A stretch of DNA of 64,000 bases from contig JAQSYP010000001.1 in NCBI GenBank assembly GCA_029256085.1, forward strand, positions 516,497-580,496. Direction: 5' to 3'. Under the pieces are notes generated by a model that worked only from the letters and a program-made list of their open reading frames with translations, did not search any database and had not been told where the DNA came from. Position 1 is the stretch's first letter, and each line of letters starts with the position of its first letter. Origin of the DNA: Caryophanales bacterium (GTDB taxonomy: Bacteria > Bacillota > Bacilli > CAJFEE01). Positions 17,226-26,242 of this stretch are shown here, in pieces. The position numbers and the translations under genes are program-made.

Positions 17226-17314
17226 GTTTTATCCAAATTCTATTAAATTTATACATTATGATTAAACGTTCTTAATTGTGTAAAATAGTTAAAGAAGTGT
17301 GAGGTGAACTTTTT

Positions 17315-17881
17315 ATGAGGGTTGTTTCTGGAAAGAATAAAGGAATGCCTTTAAAAGCTGTTCCTGGTTCAAATACAAGACCAACAACTGATAAGGTAAA
17401 GGAGTCTATTTTTAATATGATAGGCCCATATTTTGATGGTGGAATAGGATTGGATCTTTTTGCTGGTAGTGGTGGACTTGGAATTGAAGCATTAAGTAGA
17501 GGATTAGATAAAGTAATCTTTGTAGATAAAGATTTTAAGGCTATACAGACAATAAAAGAAAATTTAGAAGCGTGTCGACTAAATGAGAATTCTAGATCGG
17601 AAGTCTATCGAAATGATTACATAAGAGCATTAAAAGCCTTAACTAAACGTGAAATAAAGTTCGATTATATTTTTTTAGATCCACCTTATAGACATGAAAT
17701 TATAGAATCGATATTGAGCTACATATCAGACAATAAACTTTTCTCAGATAATGGGATAGTTTTAGCTGAGTTTGATTCCGAAAAAAATATAGCAAGTGAT
17801 GTTGGCGTGTATTCCGAATTAAAAAGTGAAAAATATGGATCATGTGGAATAAAAATATATAAGGTGAAAAATTACAACTAG
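17315..17881 (+). CDS. rsmD: 16S rRNA (guanine966-N2)-methyltransferase RsmD
   Basis: 188-residue class I methyltransferase. It starts MRVVSGKNKGMPL and has the RsmD signature TRPTTDKVKESIFNMIGP, the SAM-binding GLDLFAGSGGLGIEALSRG and the catalytic motif FLDPPY (usual N/DPPY). It methylates G966 of 16S rRNA during 30S assembly. GAGGTGA ribosome site. It is followed 15 nt later by coaD, the conserved ylbH-ylbI pair. Confidence 0.95.
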   Translation: MRVVSGKNKGMPLKAVPGSNTRPTTDKVKESIFNMIGPYFDGGIGLDLFAGSGGLGIEALSRGLDKVIFVDKDFKAIQTIKENLEACRLNENSRSEVYRNDYIRALKALTKREIKFDYIFLDPPYRHEIIESILSYISDNKLFSDNGIVLAEFDSEKNIASDVGVYSELKSEKYGSCGIKIYKVKNYN

Positions 17882-17896
17882 AAAGGGGATAAATAA

Positions 17897-18376
<480 letters not shown>

Positions 18377-18382
18377 TTTTTT

Positions 18383-18420
18383 AGCGGCAATTTCATCTGT
18401 GAAATGCCGCTTTAATATTT
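18383..18420. terminator. Terminator between convergent coaD and ylbJ
   Basis: AGCGGC with TTTCA pairs with TGAAA and GCCGCT around TCTG, followed by TTTAAT on the + strand. The right arm of the hairpin overlaps the last codons of ylbJ, so it terminates mainly coaD. Confidence 0.85.
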
Positions 18421-19589
18421 TTAGTTATAAAGTTATAACAATAATAAAACAAAATGAAGAAAGTAATCATTGCACCTAGCTTTAAGTAGTCAAAGCTACT
18501 ACTTTGTGTATTATCATTTAATAATGGAAAATAAACTAACTGAACGTCATATGCCAAATAGTTAACAATTGCTTTTTTCCAAAAAATTAAAACTAATATT
18601 ATAGAATAAAGTGCTTGTAGAATTCGGGCATATAAGAATGGTTTATACGAAAGTCCGGCTGGATTTAAAATGCTTGCAATTTGCGAATGAACAGAAAACC
18701 CGTTAAATCCAAGTAGCATAGATGCAATGCAAATCTTAGCAAAGATACTTAATGTTTTAGATATTGAAATTGCTTTTACACCGATTGTAACTTCAAGTAG
18801 ACCAGTTGACATGTCTTGAATAATCGCTGGAGAAATATTTAAAAGTTTCTCAAATACAATAGCCACATAATTAACAATACCTGACGAATTTAATAAAGTA
18901 TTTAAAACAGCAAATAAAACAAGAAATCCACAAATGCTAAGTAAAATCTCAATAGAATTAGTAACACTTTCACCCATTTGAGTGCCAAATGGTTTTTTAT
19001 TTGTTTTAGCAGTATTAAAAAATAATTCCGAGATTTTTATTTTTTTACTTCTACTTGCCAGGTTTCTTTCTTTTATTTTTTTACTAAATATTCCTAAAGT
19101 AATTCCAACTAAAGCATTTGATACATAATGAATAATCATTAGCAATATACCTATTTTATAGCTACTAAACATTCCAACTCCCACTGCACCTAGAATAAAT
19201 AGGGGACTAGAAAAATTACAAAAAGCTGCTATTCTTTCAGCTTCATCTTTAGTAATTTCTCCATTTTCATAAAGCTTAACTGCCATCTTTGCGCCAGATG
19301 GAAACCCTGCTGCTATTGCCAAGAAAAATACAACTCCTCCAACACCATTAACATTAAAAAGTCGTTTGGCTAGAGGTTCTAAAAAATAACCAAGGAAATT
19401 TATAATACCATAAGAGATTAATAAATCGGTGATTATAAAAAATGGTAATAAAGATGGGAAAACGACTTCAGCCCATAACTTAAAACCTACTTTTGCAGAT
19501 TCTAAACTTTCAGATGTGTAATATATCATAGCTATCGCAATACAAATTAATATTAATGCCCGAAAAACATAGTAAAATTTTATTTTCAT
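18393..19589 (-). CDS. ylbJ: Sporulation integral membrane protein YlbJ
   Basis: 398 residues with about ten hydrophobic segments and two regions of the nucleoside-recognition (Gate) type. Typical segments: LWAEVVFPSLLPFFIITDLL, AIAAGFPSGAKMAVKLYENG, LLGFNGFSVHSQIASIL. In B. subtilis ylbJ is sigma-E controlled and needed for resistant spores; here, as there, it is on the minus strand after coaD. ATG after GAGGTTTG. The order breaks beyond its 5' end: the next ylb gene (ylbK) comes only 18 kb later. Confidence 0.93.
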   Translation of the reverse strand: MKIKFYYVFRALILICIAIAMIYYTSESLESAKVGFKLWAEVVFPSLLPFFIITDLLISYGIINFLGYFLEPLAKRLFNVNGVGGVVFFLAIAAGFPSGAKMAVKLYENGEITKDEAERIAAFCNFSSPLFILGAVGVGMFSSYKIGILLMIIHYVSNALVGITLGIFSKKIKERNLASRSKKIKISELFFNTAKTNKKPFGTQMGESVTNSIEILLSICGFLVLFAVLNTLLNSSGIVNYVAIVFEKLLNISPAIIQDMSTGLLEVTIGVKAISISKTLSIFAKICIASMLLGFNGFSVHSQIASILNPAGLSYKPFLYARILQALYSIILVLIFWKKAIVNYLAYDVQLVYFPLLNDNTQSSSFDYLKLGAMITFFILFYYCYNFITKNIKAAFHR

Positions 19590-19680
19590 TTTTCAAACCT
19601 CATAAAAATTTATTTTAATTCATGTATACGTAATGAGATTAAATTTAAGACAAGTTTATTAAGAATATCGGGGTGATTTA

Positions 19681-21351
19681 ATGCAAAAAAAGAGTCAATG
19701 GTGGAAAGAAGCAATAGTGTATCAGATATATATACAAAGTTTCCAAGACTCTAATAATGATGGTATAGGGGACATTAAAGGCATACAGTTTCGGTTAGAT
19801 TATTTAAAGGATTTAGGAATTAATACAATATGGATCTGTCCATTTTACAAGTCACCGATGCACGACAACGGTTACGATATAAGTGATTATCAGGATATTA
19901 ATGAACTATTTGGATCCATGGTTGATTTTGATGAATTACTAAAAGAAGCTCATTTAAGGGGTATAAAGGTTATAGTTGATTTAGTAATTAATCATACTAG
20001 TAATGAACATCCATGGTTTATCGAGTCTAGGAAAGAAAACAATAGTCCAAAAAGAGACTGGTATATATGGAGAAAAGGGGACAAAAATAACAAACCAAAT
20101 AACTGGGAGAGTATTTTCGGAGGAAGTGTATGGAAATATGACCATAATACTGATGAATATTATTTACATATCTTTTCTAGTAAACAACCAGATTTAAATT
20201 GGGAGAATAAAGATGTTCGAAACGCTTTATACGAAATTATAAATTGGTGGATTGATAAAGGTGTTGACGGATTTAGGATTGATGCAATTTCCCATATTAA
20301 GAAGGTAGAAGGATTACCAAACTTACCTAATCCAAATAATTTTAAATACGTACCATCATATAAAATGCATATGAATGTAAGTGGAATAGATAAGTTTCTT
20401 TTAGAGTTAAAAGCAAATATTAATAAACATCCTAACATCATGACTGTTGGTGAAGCAAATGGGGTTACAGTTAAAGATGCAGTTACCTGGGTACATGATG
20501 ATGATGGTTATATGAACATGATATTTCAATTCGAACAATATGAAATAAAGCCTAAGGATAGTAATGAATGGATGGATGTTGTTGGCTTTAAAAAGATTTT
20601 AACTAAATGGCAGAATGCTTTTGAAAATAACGGGTGGAATGCTTTATACATAGAGAATCATGATAAGCCAAGAAGTATATCCCTTTGGGGTGTAGATGAT
20701 GTAAAGTTTCACCAGAAGTGTGGTAAAGCATTTGCACTAATGTATTTCATGATGAAAGGTACCCCATTTATATATCAGGGACAAGAAATCGGAATGACTA
20801 ATGTAAGGTTTGATAATATTAACGATTATAAGGATGTTGCGGCATTAAATTTATATAAATTTAAATTACAAGAGGGGAATACAAAAGAGAGTATCTTGAG
20901 AGAAATCTGGGATAATGGGAGAGATAATGCTAGGACACCAATGCAATGGAGCACAGAGCCAAATGCTGGATTTACTAAAGGTATTCCTTGGTTAAAAGTT
21001 AACCCAAACTACAAATTTATTAATGTTGAAGATCAACTGCAAGATAAAGACTCGATACTAAATTTTTACAAAAAGTTAATTAAAATTAGAAAAAGTGATG
21101 ATTTATTTATACATGGTAGTTTTAAATTACTCGCAAAGAATCATAAGCAGGTTTTTGCTTATTCTAGAAAACTTGGAAATAAAAAGGCTTATATAATAGT
21201 AAATATGACAAAGGATGTTGCGATTTACTATGTTAAAGGGAAGGAAATATTAGGTTCAGATATTATATTATCAAACTATGACAATTTAATAATTGCAAAC
21301 TCTAATAAAATAAAATTAAGACCTTTTGAGGCAATGCTCTTAAAAAACTAA
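19681..21351 (+). CDS. GH13 alpha-glucosidase (probably exo-alpha-1,4 type)
   Basis: 556 residues, cytosolic, subfamily 31 of GH13 by overall similarity. N-terminal VYQIYIQSFQDSNNDGIGD (Ca2+-type loop), DLVINHTS, nucleophile Asp201 in GFRIDAISH, acid/base Glu258 in TVGEANG, stabiliser Asp328 in IENHDKPR. In oligo-1,6-glucosidases the nucleophile is followed by Val; here it is Ala202, with His204, the pattern of exo-alpha-1,4-glucosidases. So I infer maltose or maltodextrin hydrolysis rather than isomaltose. A single gene with its own terminator, no sugar transporter beside it. First gene of the block inserted between ylbJ and ylbK. Confidence 0.9.
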   Translation: MQKKSQWWKEAIVYQIYIQSFQDSNNDGIGDIKGIQFRLDYLKDLGINTIWICPFYKSPMHDNGYDISDYQDINELFGSMVDFDELLKEAHLRGIKVIVDLVINHTSNEHPWFIESRKENNSPKRDWYIWRKGDKNNKPNNWESIFGGSVWKYDHNTDEYYLHIFSSKQPDLNWENKDVRNALYEIINWWIDKGVDGFRIDAISHIKKVEGLPNLPNPNNFKYVPSYKMHMNVSGIDKFLLELKANINKHPNIMTVGEANGVTVKDAVTWVHDDDGYMNMIFQFEQYEIKPKDSNEWMDVVGFKKILTKWQNAFENNGWNALYIENHDKPRSISLWGVDDVKFHQKCGKAFALMYFMMKGTPFIYQGQEIGMTNVRFDNINDYKDVAALNLYKFKLQEGNTKESILREIWDNGRDNARTPMQWSTEPNAGFTKGIPWLKVNPNYKFINVEDQLQDKDSILNFYKKLIKIRKSDDLFIHGSFKLLAKNHKQVFAYSRKLGNKKAYIIVNMTKDVAIYYVKGKEILGSDIILSNYDNLIIANSNKIKLRPFEAMLLKN

Positions 21352-21353
21352 AT

Positions 21354-21385
21354 AAAACTACTGCTTAGCTAAGCAGTAGTTTTAA
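21354..21385. terminator. Bidirectional terminator, alpha-glucosidase / hemerythrin
   Basis: A perfect 30-bp palindrome: AAAACTACTGCTTAG followed by its own reverse complement. It lies between two convergent genes and gives T-rich ends on both strands. Confidence 0.9.
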
Positions 21386-21387
21386 TA

Positions 21388-21777
21388 TTATGGATTAATT
21401 AGTTTGTCTCTTTGTAAAATGTGATCACTTATCCATGAAACAACAAAATCCAATATAGAAAGTATGTATTTATCTTGATCCTCATCAATTTCTAAAAAGT
21501 TTAAACTGTTAACTCTTTCTATGAAATCATCATGTTCAACCTTATGTGATAGGAACTTTTTGTAGCCAATACTTTTCATATATTCTTCTTCTGATCTAAA
21601 ATGGAAAATTGTATATTCCTTTAGTTCATCAATAATTTTTACAATTTCATCGTACTTATCATGTACATAATCATCTTTTAACAGATCATATGCTTTCCCA
21701 GTTAGATCAAATAATACTTTGTGTTGTTCGTCAATGCTTTCTACCCCTACTAAAAAGTCATCTTTCCATTTAATCAA
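21388..21777 (-). CDS. Bacteriohemerythrin
   Basis: 129 residues, one four-helix hemerythrin domain. All seven diiron ligands are present: His19 (DEQH), His59 and Glu63 (FHFRSEE), His78 and His82 (SHKVEH), His119 and Asp124 (DHILQRD). Such proteins bind O2 reversibly and may store, sense or scavenge O2 or NO. I chose the TTG after GGAGGGG; a longer frame starting with GTG at 21807 would place the ribosome site inside the gene. Confidence 0.93.
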   Translation of the reverse strand: MIKWKDDFLVGVESIDEQHKVLFDLTGKAYDLLKDDYVHDKYDEIVKIIDELKEYTIFHFRSEEEYMKSIGYKKFLSHKVEHDDFIERVNSLNFLEIDEDQDKYILSILDFVVSWISDHILQRDKLINP

Positions 21778-21895
21778 ATTAACCCCTCCAAAACATTTGA
21801 AATTCACATTAATAATATCATATAGATTAGTATTAATATAGACTAATAGTTGTTATAATTAATTATATTTTTTGAAAACATAAAGGTGTGAAAAA

Positions 21896-22633
21896 ATGTT
21901 AGGTATACTTCTTTATTTTAGTGGTACAGGTAATACTAAATTGATAGCGGATAATTTTCTAAAAGTCTATAATCAAAAAAATATTACATTAGATATTTTG
22001 TCTATTGAAGCAGCTACAGAAATTGATAACTCAAAATATAATTTTATAATAATAGGTTTTCCTAACCATTTCGGAAGCACTCCTAAATTTTTTGTTGATT
22101 ATTTAATTAGTAGGATTCCTCCAACCAAGGTGACAATTCCTGTAGGGTTATTTTGTACAGAAGCAATCCCCGATTCAACATCATTTGTTGAAGTTGAAGA
22201 CATTATGTCAGGTAAGAATTATAACATAATTACTAAAGAACATTTTCATATGCCGAATAATTTGAGAATAGAGGAGATAAGCAATATTACTAATGAAGAA
22301 GTTGATGAAGAAAAAATATTTTCAAAAATTCAACTTTTTGTTGAAGCTTTTTCATTCAATAAATGTAATAGTGAAAATTTTAACGTCATTGGACATTCAT
22401 TTTCAGTTGTTCAAGATAATTTGTTAGTAGATAAGAATCTGTGTATTAAATGTAGGTTCTGTTTAAGAAACTGTCCATTTGATAATATAAAATTTGAAGA
22501 TCAACAAATTAAGATTCTTGAAAACTGTGAGAATTGTATGAGGTGCGTCAATATCTGTCCTAAAAATGCCATTAATTATAGTAATTCGAAAATTAACCAA
22601 TATAAAGATAATATAGGGCTTGTTTTTAAATAA
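21896..22633 (+). CDS. EFR1-type flavodoxin-ferredoxin fusion protein
   Basis: 245 residues. N-terminal flavodoxin-like domain (about 1-145) with FMN phosphate loop YFSGTGNTKLIA and a second loop IGFPNHFGSTPK; C-terminal two [4Fe-4S] ferredoxin motifs, CIKCRFCLRNCP and CENCMRCVNICP. This is the EFR1 arrangement, presumed to move electrons in the cytosol; the partner is unknown. It stands alone, between the hemerythrin gene (divergent) and the pilus gene cluster (convergent). Confidence 0.88.
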   Translation: MLGILLYFSGTGNTKLIADNFLKVYNQKNITLDILSIEAATEIDNSKYNFIIIGFPNHFGSTPKFFVDYLISRIPPTKVTIPVGLFCTEAIPDSTSFVEVEDIMSGKNYNIITKEHFHMPNNLRIEEISNITNEEVDEEKIFSKIQLFVEAFSFNKCNSENFNVIGHSFSVVQDNLLVDKNLCIKCRFCLRNCPFDNIKFEDQQIKILENCENCMRCVNICPKNAINYSNSKINQYKDNIGLVFK

Positions 22634-22637
22634 ATTT

Positions 22638-22680
22638 AAAGCTGACTCGTGGTCTAGTTAGACACGTGAGTCAGCTTTAA
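22638..22680. terminator. Bidirectional terminator between EFR1-like gene and pilus operon
   Basis: AAAGCTGACTC pairs with GAGTCAGCTTT; the interior GTCTA/TAGAC pairs too. Both convergent genes end next to it. Confidence 0.85.
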
Positions 22681-22685
22681 TTATT

Positions 22686-24155
22686 TTAATAGTTATATTG
22701 ATAAGATGCAGACATTGTCGGAGTGCCTACATATTGACCCTCTATATTTACTGTAGAATTTGGTGTGCTATAACTTCCACATTCGGATTCAAAGCTTGGG
22801 GAACTTTTGATTGTAACATTATCTGCCTGATTTGAAGAGGTAGCAAATATTTGCGATTTATTTGCGTTTATGTTAGATTTATCACCCATTATTAAACTAC
22901 CATCAGTAGAGATTTTAGAATTAGTACCTAGTGTATTTAGATTTTGTTCTATAGTTAATGTACCTTTAACAATAATTTGAGTATTACTTCCGACTGAATT
23001 AACATTACTTTTTATTGTTAAATCCCCATTGACACATATTTTATTGTTACTTCCAAAGTTTAAATTCCCGTCAATTACCGAATTCGAACCCATATATATT
23101 GTTGAATTATCTGTAGAGTTAATATTTTTAAAGTTTGCAGATCCACCAATATAAATTTTGCTATTGCTTGCGTCAAAACTATGGGCAAAAGTAGCATTTC
23201 CGCCGATTTCTAGTATTGAATTATTACTGTTATTAATATTATCATTAAATACTGCATCACCCGCTACATGTAAATTCATATTCTTAGGGTTATTAATATT
23301 ACCATTGGCAGTTAAATCTTTTGAGAAGTAAAGAGTTGTATTTTCAATTGAATTAATGTTTTTTGAAAATGTAGCATCATTTAGAACTTTTAAAGTTGTA
23401 TTTAGAAATTTCTCATTACTGTCGCTTGGGAAAAATGCTGATTGACAGTCAACATTATCAAAATCTTTTAAAGTACTACTGCATAACTCTAAGTTCCCAG
23501 GATCAGGAATATTATTAAAAGTTACAATTGGAATCCATTCCCCACTACCTGATCCTCCTGACCCACCAGACCCATTATCAGATGCAGGTAAAAGTTTAAA
23601 GGTAATGCTTGTTAATGGAATATCAATTTTTGCATTAAGATTTATTGTTTTATCTATCGATTTTCCTCTGCTTGTAAAACGATACTGAATATTGAATGCA
23701 TTTTTGTCCGCATCAAGTTCATGTGAATAAGTATCATTCATAATCGTATAAGAAGATTTACTAATACTATCTACAGAGATACTCTTTTCAACGAGTGGTA
23801 ACTTTGAACTTAGCTCAGATTCAATTTCCAACGCTAACCTTTCAAAAATTTCCTTATCATTAGTAGCAGTAAGGTTAATAGTTTCATTTAATGTTCTACT
23901 TTTGTATTTTTCTTGAATAGCTTCTTTTAGGTTATCACTCATTGTATAAGACCCAACTATTGCGTTAATGGCGGTCCTGTAGTATTCTACACCCATTTCA
24001 GCTAAGGATACTGCTTGAAACCTTTCTTCAGTACGGTTTATTTGTTTTGCATTATTAAAAGTAAAGCCGATTATTGACATATATAAAATTGAAAAGACTG
24101 TAATAAGAAGTAGCACAATTATGAGGGCATTACCTTTTTCATTTTTTAGATTCAT
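22686..24155 (-). CDS. PilX-like type IV pilus protein with repetitive C-terminal domain (candidate tip adhesin)
   Basis: 489 residues. N-terminal PilX/GspK-like helix (about 9-30, EKG then NALIIVLLLITVF) with no Glu at mature position 5, as in tip pseudopilins of the GspK type. Residues about 40-190 form an alpha/beta minor-pilin-like part. Then a Gly/Ser linker (about 195-207), a Cys pair (ELCSS, VDCQS), and about ten repeats of some 20 residues (about 245-450) with pattern N-S-x-I-x-I-x-G-[DN]-A-x-F-x-x-N-I-N, expected to fold as a beta-solenoid like polymer-forming or bactofilin-type repeats. Two more Cys lie near the C-terminus. Third gene of the leftward minor pilin operon. The adhesin role is inference. 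Confidence 0.82.
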   Translation of the reverse strand: MNLKNEKGNALIIVLLLITVFSILYMSIIGFTFNNAKQINRTEERFQAVSLAEMGVEYYRTAINAIVGSYTMSDNLKEAIQEKYKSRTLNETINLTATNDKEIFERLALEIESELSSKLPLVEKSISVDSISKSSYTIMNDTYSHELDADKNAFNIQYRFTSRGKSIDKTINLNAKIDIPLTSITFKLLPASDNGSGGSGGSGSGEWIPIVTFNNIPDPGNLELCSSTLKDFDNVDCQSAFFPSDSNEKFLNTTLKVLNDATFSKNINSIENTTLYFSKDLTANGNINNPKNMNLHVAGDAVFNDNINNSNNSILEIGGNATFAHSFDASNSKIYIGGSANFKNINSTDNSTIYMGSNSVIDGNLNFGSNNKICVNGDLTIKSNVNSVGSNTQIIVKGTLTIEQNLNTLGTNSKISTDGSLIMGDKSNINANKSQIFATSSNQADNVTIKSSPSFESECGSYSTPNSTVNIEGQYVGTPTMSASYQYNY

Positions 24156-24168
24156 AATTTCAGCCCCC

Positions 24169-24639
24169 TCATTTGATCCTAGTTAAAATTGTTTTCGCTT
24201 CATATTTAACATCTGGATTGTTTTTATCCTTTATAACTATTTTAATATTAAAGTCATTAATATTTGGACTAATTGAAAAGTTGTTTGTTATTAACTCCTC
24301 ATTCCCATTCGTAAAATCAAACGCATAAATAGAATAAAGAAAGTTTGTGTTTTCAATTTTCATTGTTTCATCACCAACAACAGTAAATGAGGTAAGGTCT
24401 TCAGCTGAACTCTTTTCAGAAAATTGGAACATGTATGTAGATGTTGAGGTTTGATGTATTCTTGTAAGATTGCTAATTATTGTGTTTGCTTCTTGCTGAA
24501 GTAAGGTCTTGTTAGTAACTACTTTAGAAAAATTAGCCCCTTGAAAATAAATCCCCCAAATTATTACCAATATTATAGATGAAATAGCCATTGAAACGAG
24601 CAATTCAACTAAAGTTATTCCCTTATTGTTTCGTATCAC
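24169..24639 (-). CDS. Type IV minor prepilin (PulJ/PilW-like)
   Basis: 156 residues with a class III prepilin leader of 7 residues ending NNKG, then ITLVELLVSMAISSIILVII with Glu at mature position 5; would be processed by PilD (31931). Soluble beta-rich C-terminal domain. GTG start overlapping the stop of the upstream gene (TAGTG), so translationally coupled. No Cys. Confidence 0.85.
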   Translation of the reverse strand: MIRNNKGITLVELLVSMAISSIILVIIWGIYFQGANFSKVVTNKTLLQQEANTIISNLTRIHQTSTSTYMFQFSEKSSAEDLTSFTVVGDETMKIENTNFLYSIYAFDFTNGNEELITNNFSISPNINDFNIKIVIKDKNNPDVKYEAKTILTRIK

Positions 24640-25124
24640 TAGCTATCACCCTTTACCGTAATATATCCGAAAAGGTCACTAACCTTTTCACCTTTTTTAT
24701 TACTAACTAGTATATATACCTTGAATAAACGGTCACTCACTTGTAAAGTTCCAAAAGATTGGTACGATTTATCTATAACTATTTTAATCTCGTATACGCT
24801 ATCTTGTGATAAAAGCTCGTATTGAGAATTAGTTGTTGCGATGTCTTCTTTCAACTTCAAGTTTGGATAATTTACTCTACTTAATAACGATGAAGATGGG
24901 GAAGCAGTTTTTAGTAGTAACTTAATATTACTATCTTTCTGTACTGTTACTAATTTCTCTTTTGCAAGATTAACTGCTGTAAGCATTTCTCCAGTTTTAT
25001 TTGTCGACTTAGATGCCTGTGGAAAAAACGATAAAAATGAAACGAAAATAATGCCTAAAATAGTTAATGCAGCTAAAATTTCAACTAACGAAACTCCATT
25101 TTGACTTCTTAATAATTTCCTCAT
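24639..25124 (-). CDS. Type IV minor prepilin (PilV-like)
   Basis: 161 residues from the ATG preceded by GAGG: short leader MRKLLRSQNG, then VSLVEILAALTILGIIF with Glu5, the prepilin N-helix. A longer frame to 25193 adds 23 residues unlike any prepilin leader, so I reject it. First gene of the leftward operon, divergent from the main pilus operon across a gap of about 145 bp. Confidence 0.85.
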   Translation of the reverse strand: MRKLLRSQNGVSLVEILAALTILGIIFVSFLSFFPQASKSTNKTGEMLTAVNLAKEKLVTVQKDSNIKLLLKTASPSSSLLSRVNYPNLKLKEDIATTNSQYELLSQDSVYEIKIVIDKSYQSFGTLQVSDRLFKVYILVSNKKGEKVSDLFGYITVKGDS

Positions 25125-25270
25125 ATATTTAACCTCTTTTATAGGAAAATCGTTTTCTACAATACTTTTAAAATAGTTAAGATTATTATACAATAAAATT
25201 TAGTATATTTAATAATATTTAGGTCTAATATACTATTTTAATTACCTAGTAACTTTTTGGAGGAGAGAAA
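25125..25270. promoter_or_regulatory. Divergent promoter region of the two pilus operons
   Basis: Very AT-rich intergenic stretch between the leftward minor pilin operon and the rightward assembly operon. Palindrome-like TAGTATATT ... AATATACTA (25201-25235) contains TATACT, a possible -10 for the rightward operon; no good -35 is visible, so I do not assign exact promoters. GGAGGAG before 25271 is a strong ribosome site. Confidence 0.4.
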
Positions 25271-26218
25271 ATGGAAAAGTTTATAATGACTATTGTATCT
25301 ATGATTATTCTTATTCCAATTTTACTCTTTTTACCATTTGGTTTGAACAGGAAGGGTAAGTTAATATTAGGAATATTTTCCTATATAATTGCATGCCTAG
25401 GAGTATTAAGTTCCTTGATTTATACATTTGAAATTACTATTGTTTTATTGTTATCTCTAATTATTGTATCTACATTTTTGTTCTCACGAATGCCAAGAGT
25501 ATTTTTTGGTAATCCAACTAATAAAAGTAAAAGAGATTTACGTTTTATAAAAAGTGTACAAGTTAAATCTGATTTGGATACAGTCTCTAAAGTCTTTATT
25601 AAGGAAGAAGAAAAGGTAATTGAGGAAGAAATTGTTAATTTAGATGAAAAGCCAACTTCTGATGAGATGGTTATTGAAAATGAAAAGCCGAACTTTGATG
25701 AATTAGTTATTGCAGATGAGGAATTATTTTTTGAAGAGATTGCTAATGTAGTTGAAGAAGAATTAATTGATGATAGCATTTCCCCTTTTGAAGTAATAGA
25801 ACCTTCAATAGATGGGGATTTGGAAGCAAGTGTGCCTAATGATATTTTAACTAATAATAGTTTAGAAGAAGTAGTGGATGAAGACTGGGAAGAAGATGTA
25901 TCATTCCTCATAAATCGATCTGATGAACAAAGTCTAAAGGATATACAAGATATTTCTGATGAATTTAAAGTACCGAACTATATGTCAGAGATTGAACAAC
26001 TTATATCTGGAGAAGTTCCTGATATAAGTATTGAAGATCAAGAACATCTTGAACAAGACATTACTGACGAAGATTTCGAAATAGATGTAATTGAAAATTT
26101 AAAGCGAGATTCACATGAGATGGAAGATCAGGAAGAGGATAATGACAAATCCGCGGACTTATGGGAAGAGATAGTTGTTGATCCGGAAACGAAAGATAAT
26201 AAAGGTGTAAGTTTTTAG
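25271..26218 (+). CDS. Acidic membrane protein of the pilus operon, unknown function
   Basis: I do not recognise this protein. 315 residues: two or three N-terminal membrane helices (about 5-24, 31-50, 54-70), a short basic segment (NKSKRDLRFIK), then a roughly 230-residue tail extremely rich in Glu and Asp with imperfect repeats around DEKP and NEKP. The tail is probably disordered and, by the positive-inside rule, possibly cytosolic. First gene of the operon leading to pilB; the next gene follows 24 nt downstream. Position suggests an accessory or regulatory pilus component, but nothing in the sequence proves it. Confidence 0.75.
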   Translation: MEKFIMTIVSMIILIPILLFLPFGLNRKGKLILGIFSYIIACLGVLSSLIYTFEITIVLLLSLIIVSTFLFSRMPRVFFGNPTNKSKRDLRFIKSVQVKSDLDTVSKVFIKEEEKVIEEEIVNLDEKPTSDEMVIENEKPNFDELVIADEELFFEEIANVVEEELIDDSISPFEVIEPSIDGDLEASVPNDILTNNSLEEVVDEDWEEDVSFLINRSDEQSLKDIQDISDEFKVPNYMSEIEQLISGEVPDISIEDQEHLEQDITDEDFEIDVIENLKRDSHEMEDQEEDNDKSADLWEEIVVDPETKDNKGVSF

Positions 26219-26242
26219 TTCAACATTGAGGAGATGTATAAC

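Noticed and set aside
25420..25911. Minus-strand frame of 163 codons opposite the acidic membrane protein gene
   Set aside because: It is the Ser/Thr-rich mirror of a Glu/Asp-rich coding sequence, has no ribosome site, and lies wholly within a gene with good start, ribosome site and operon context.
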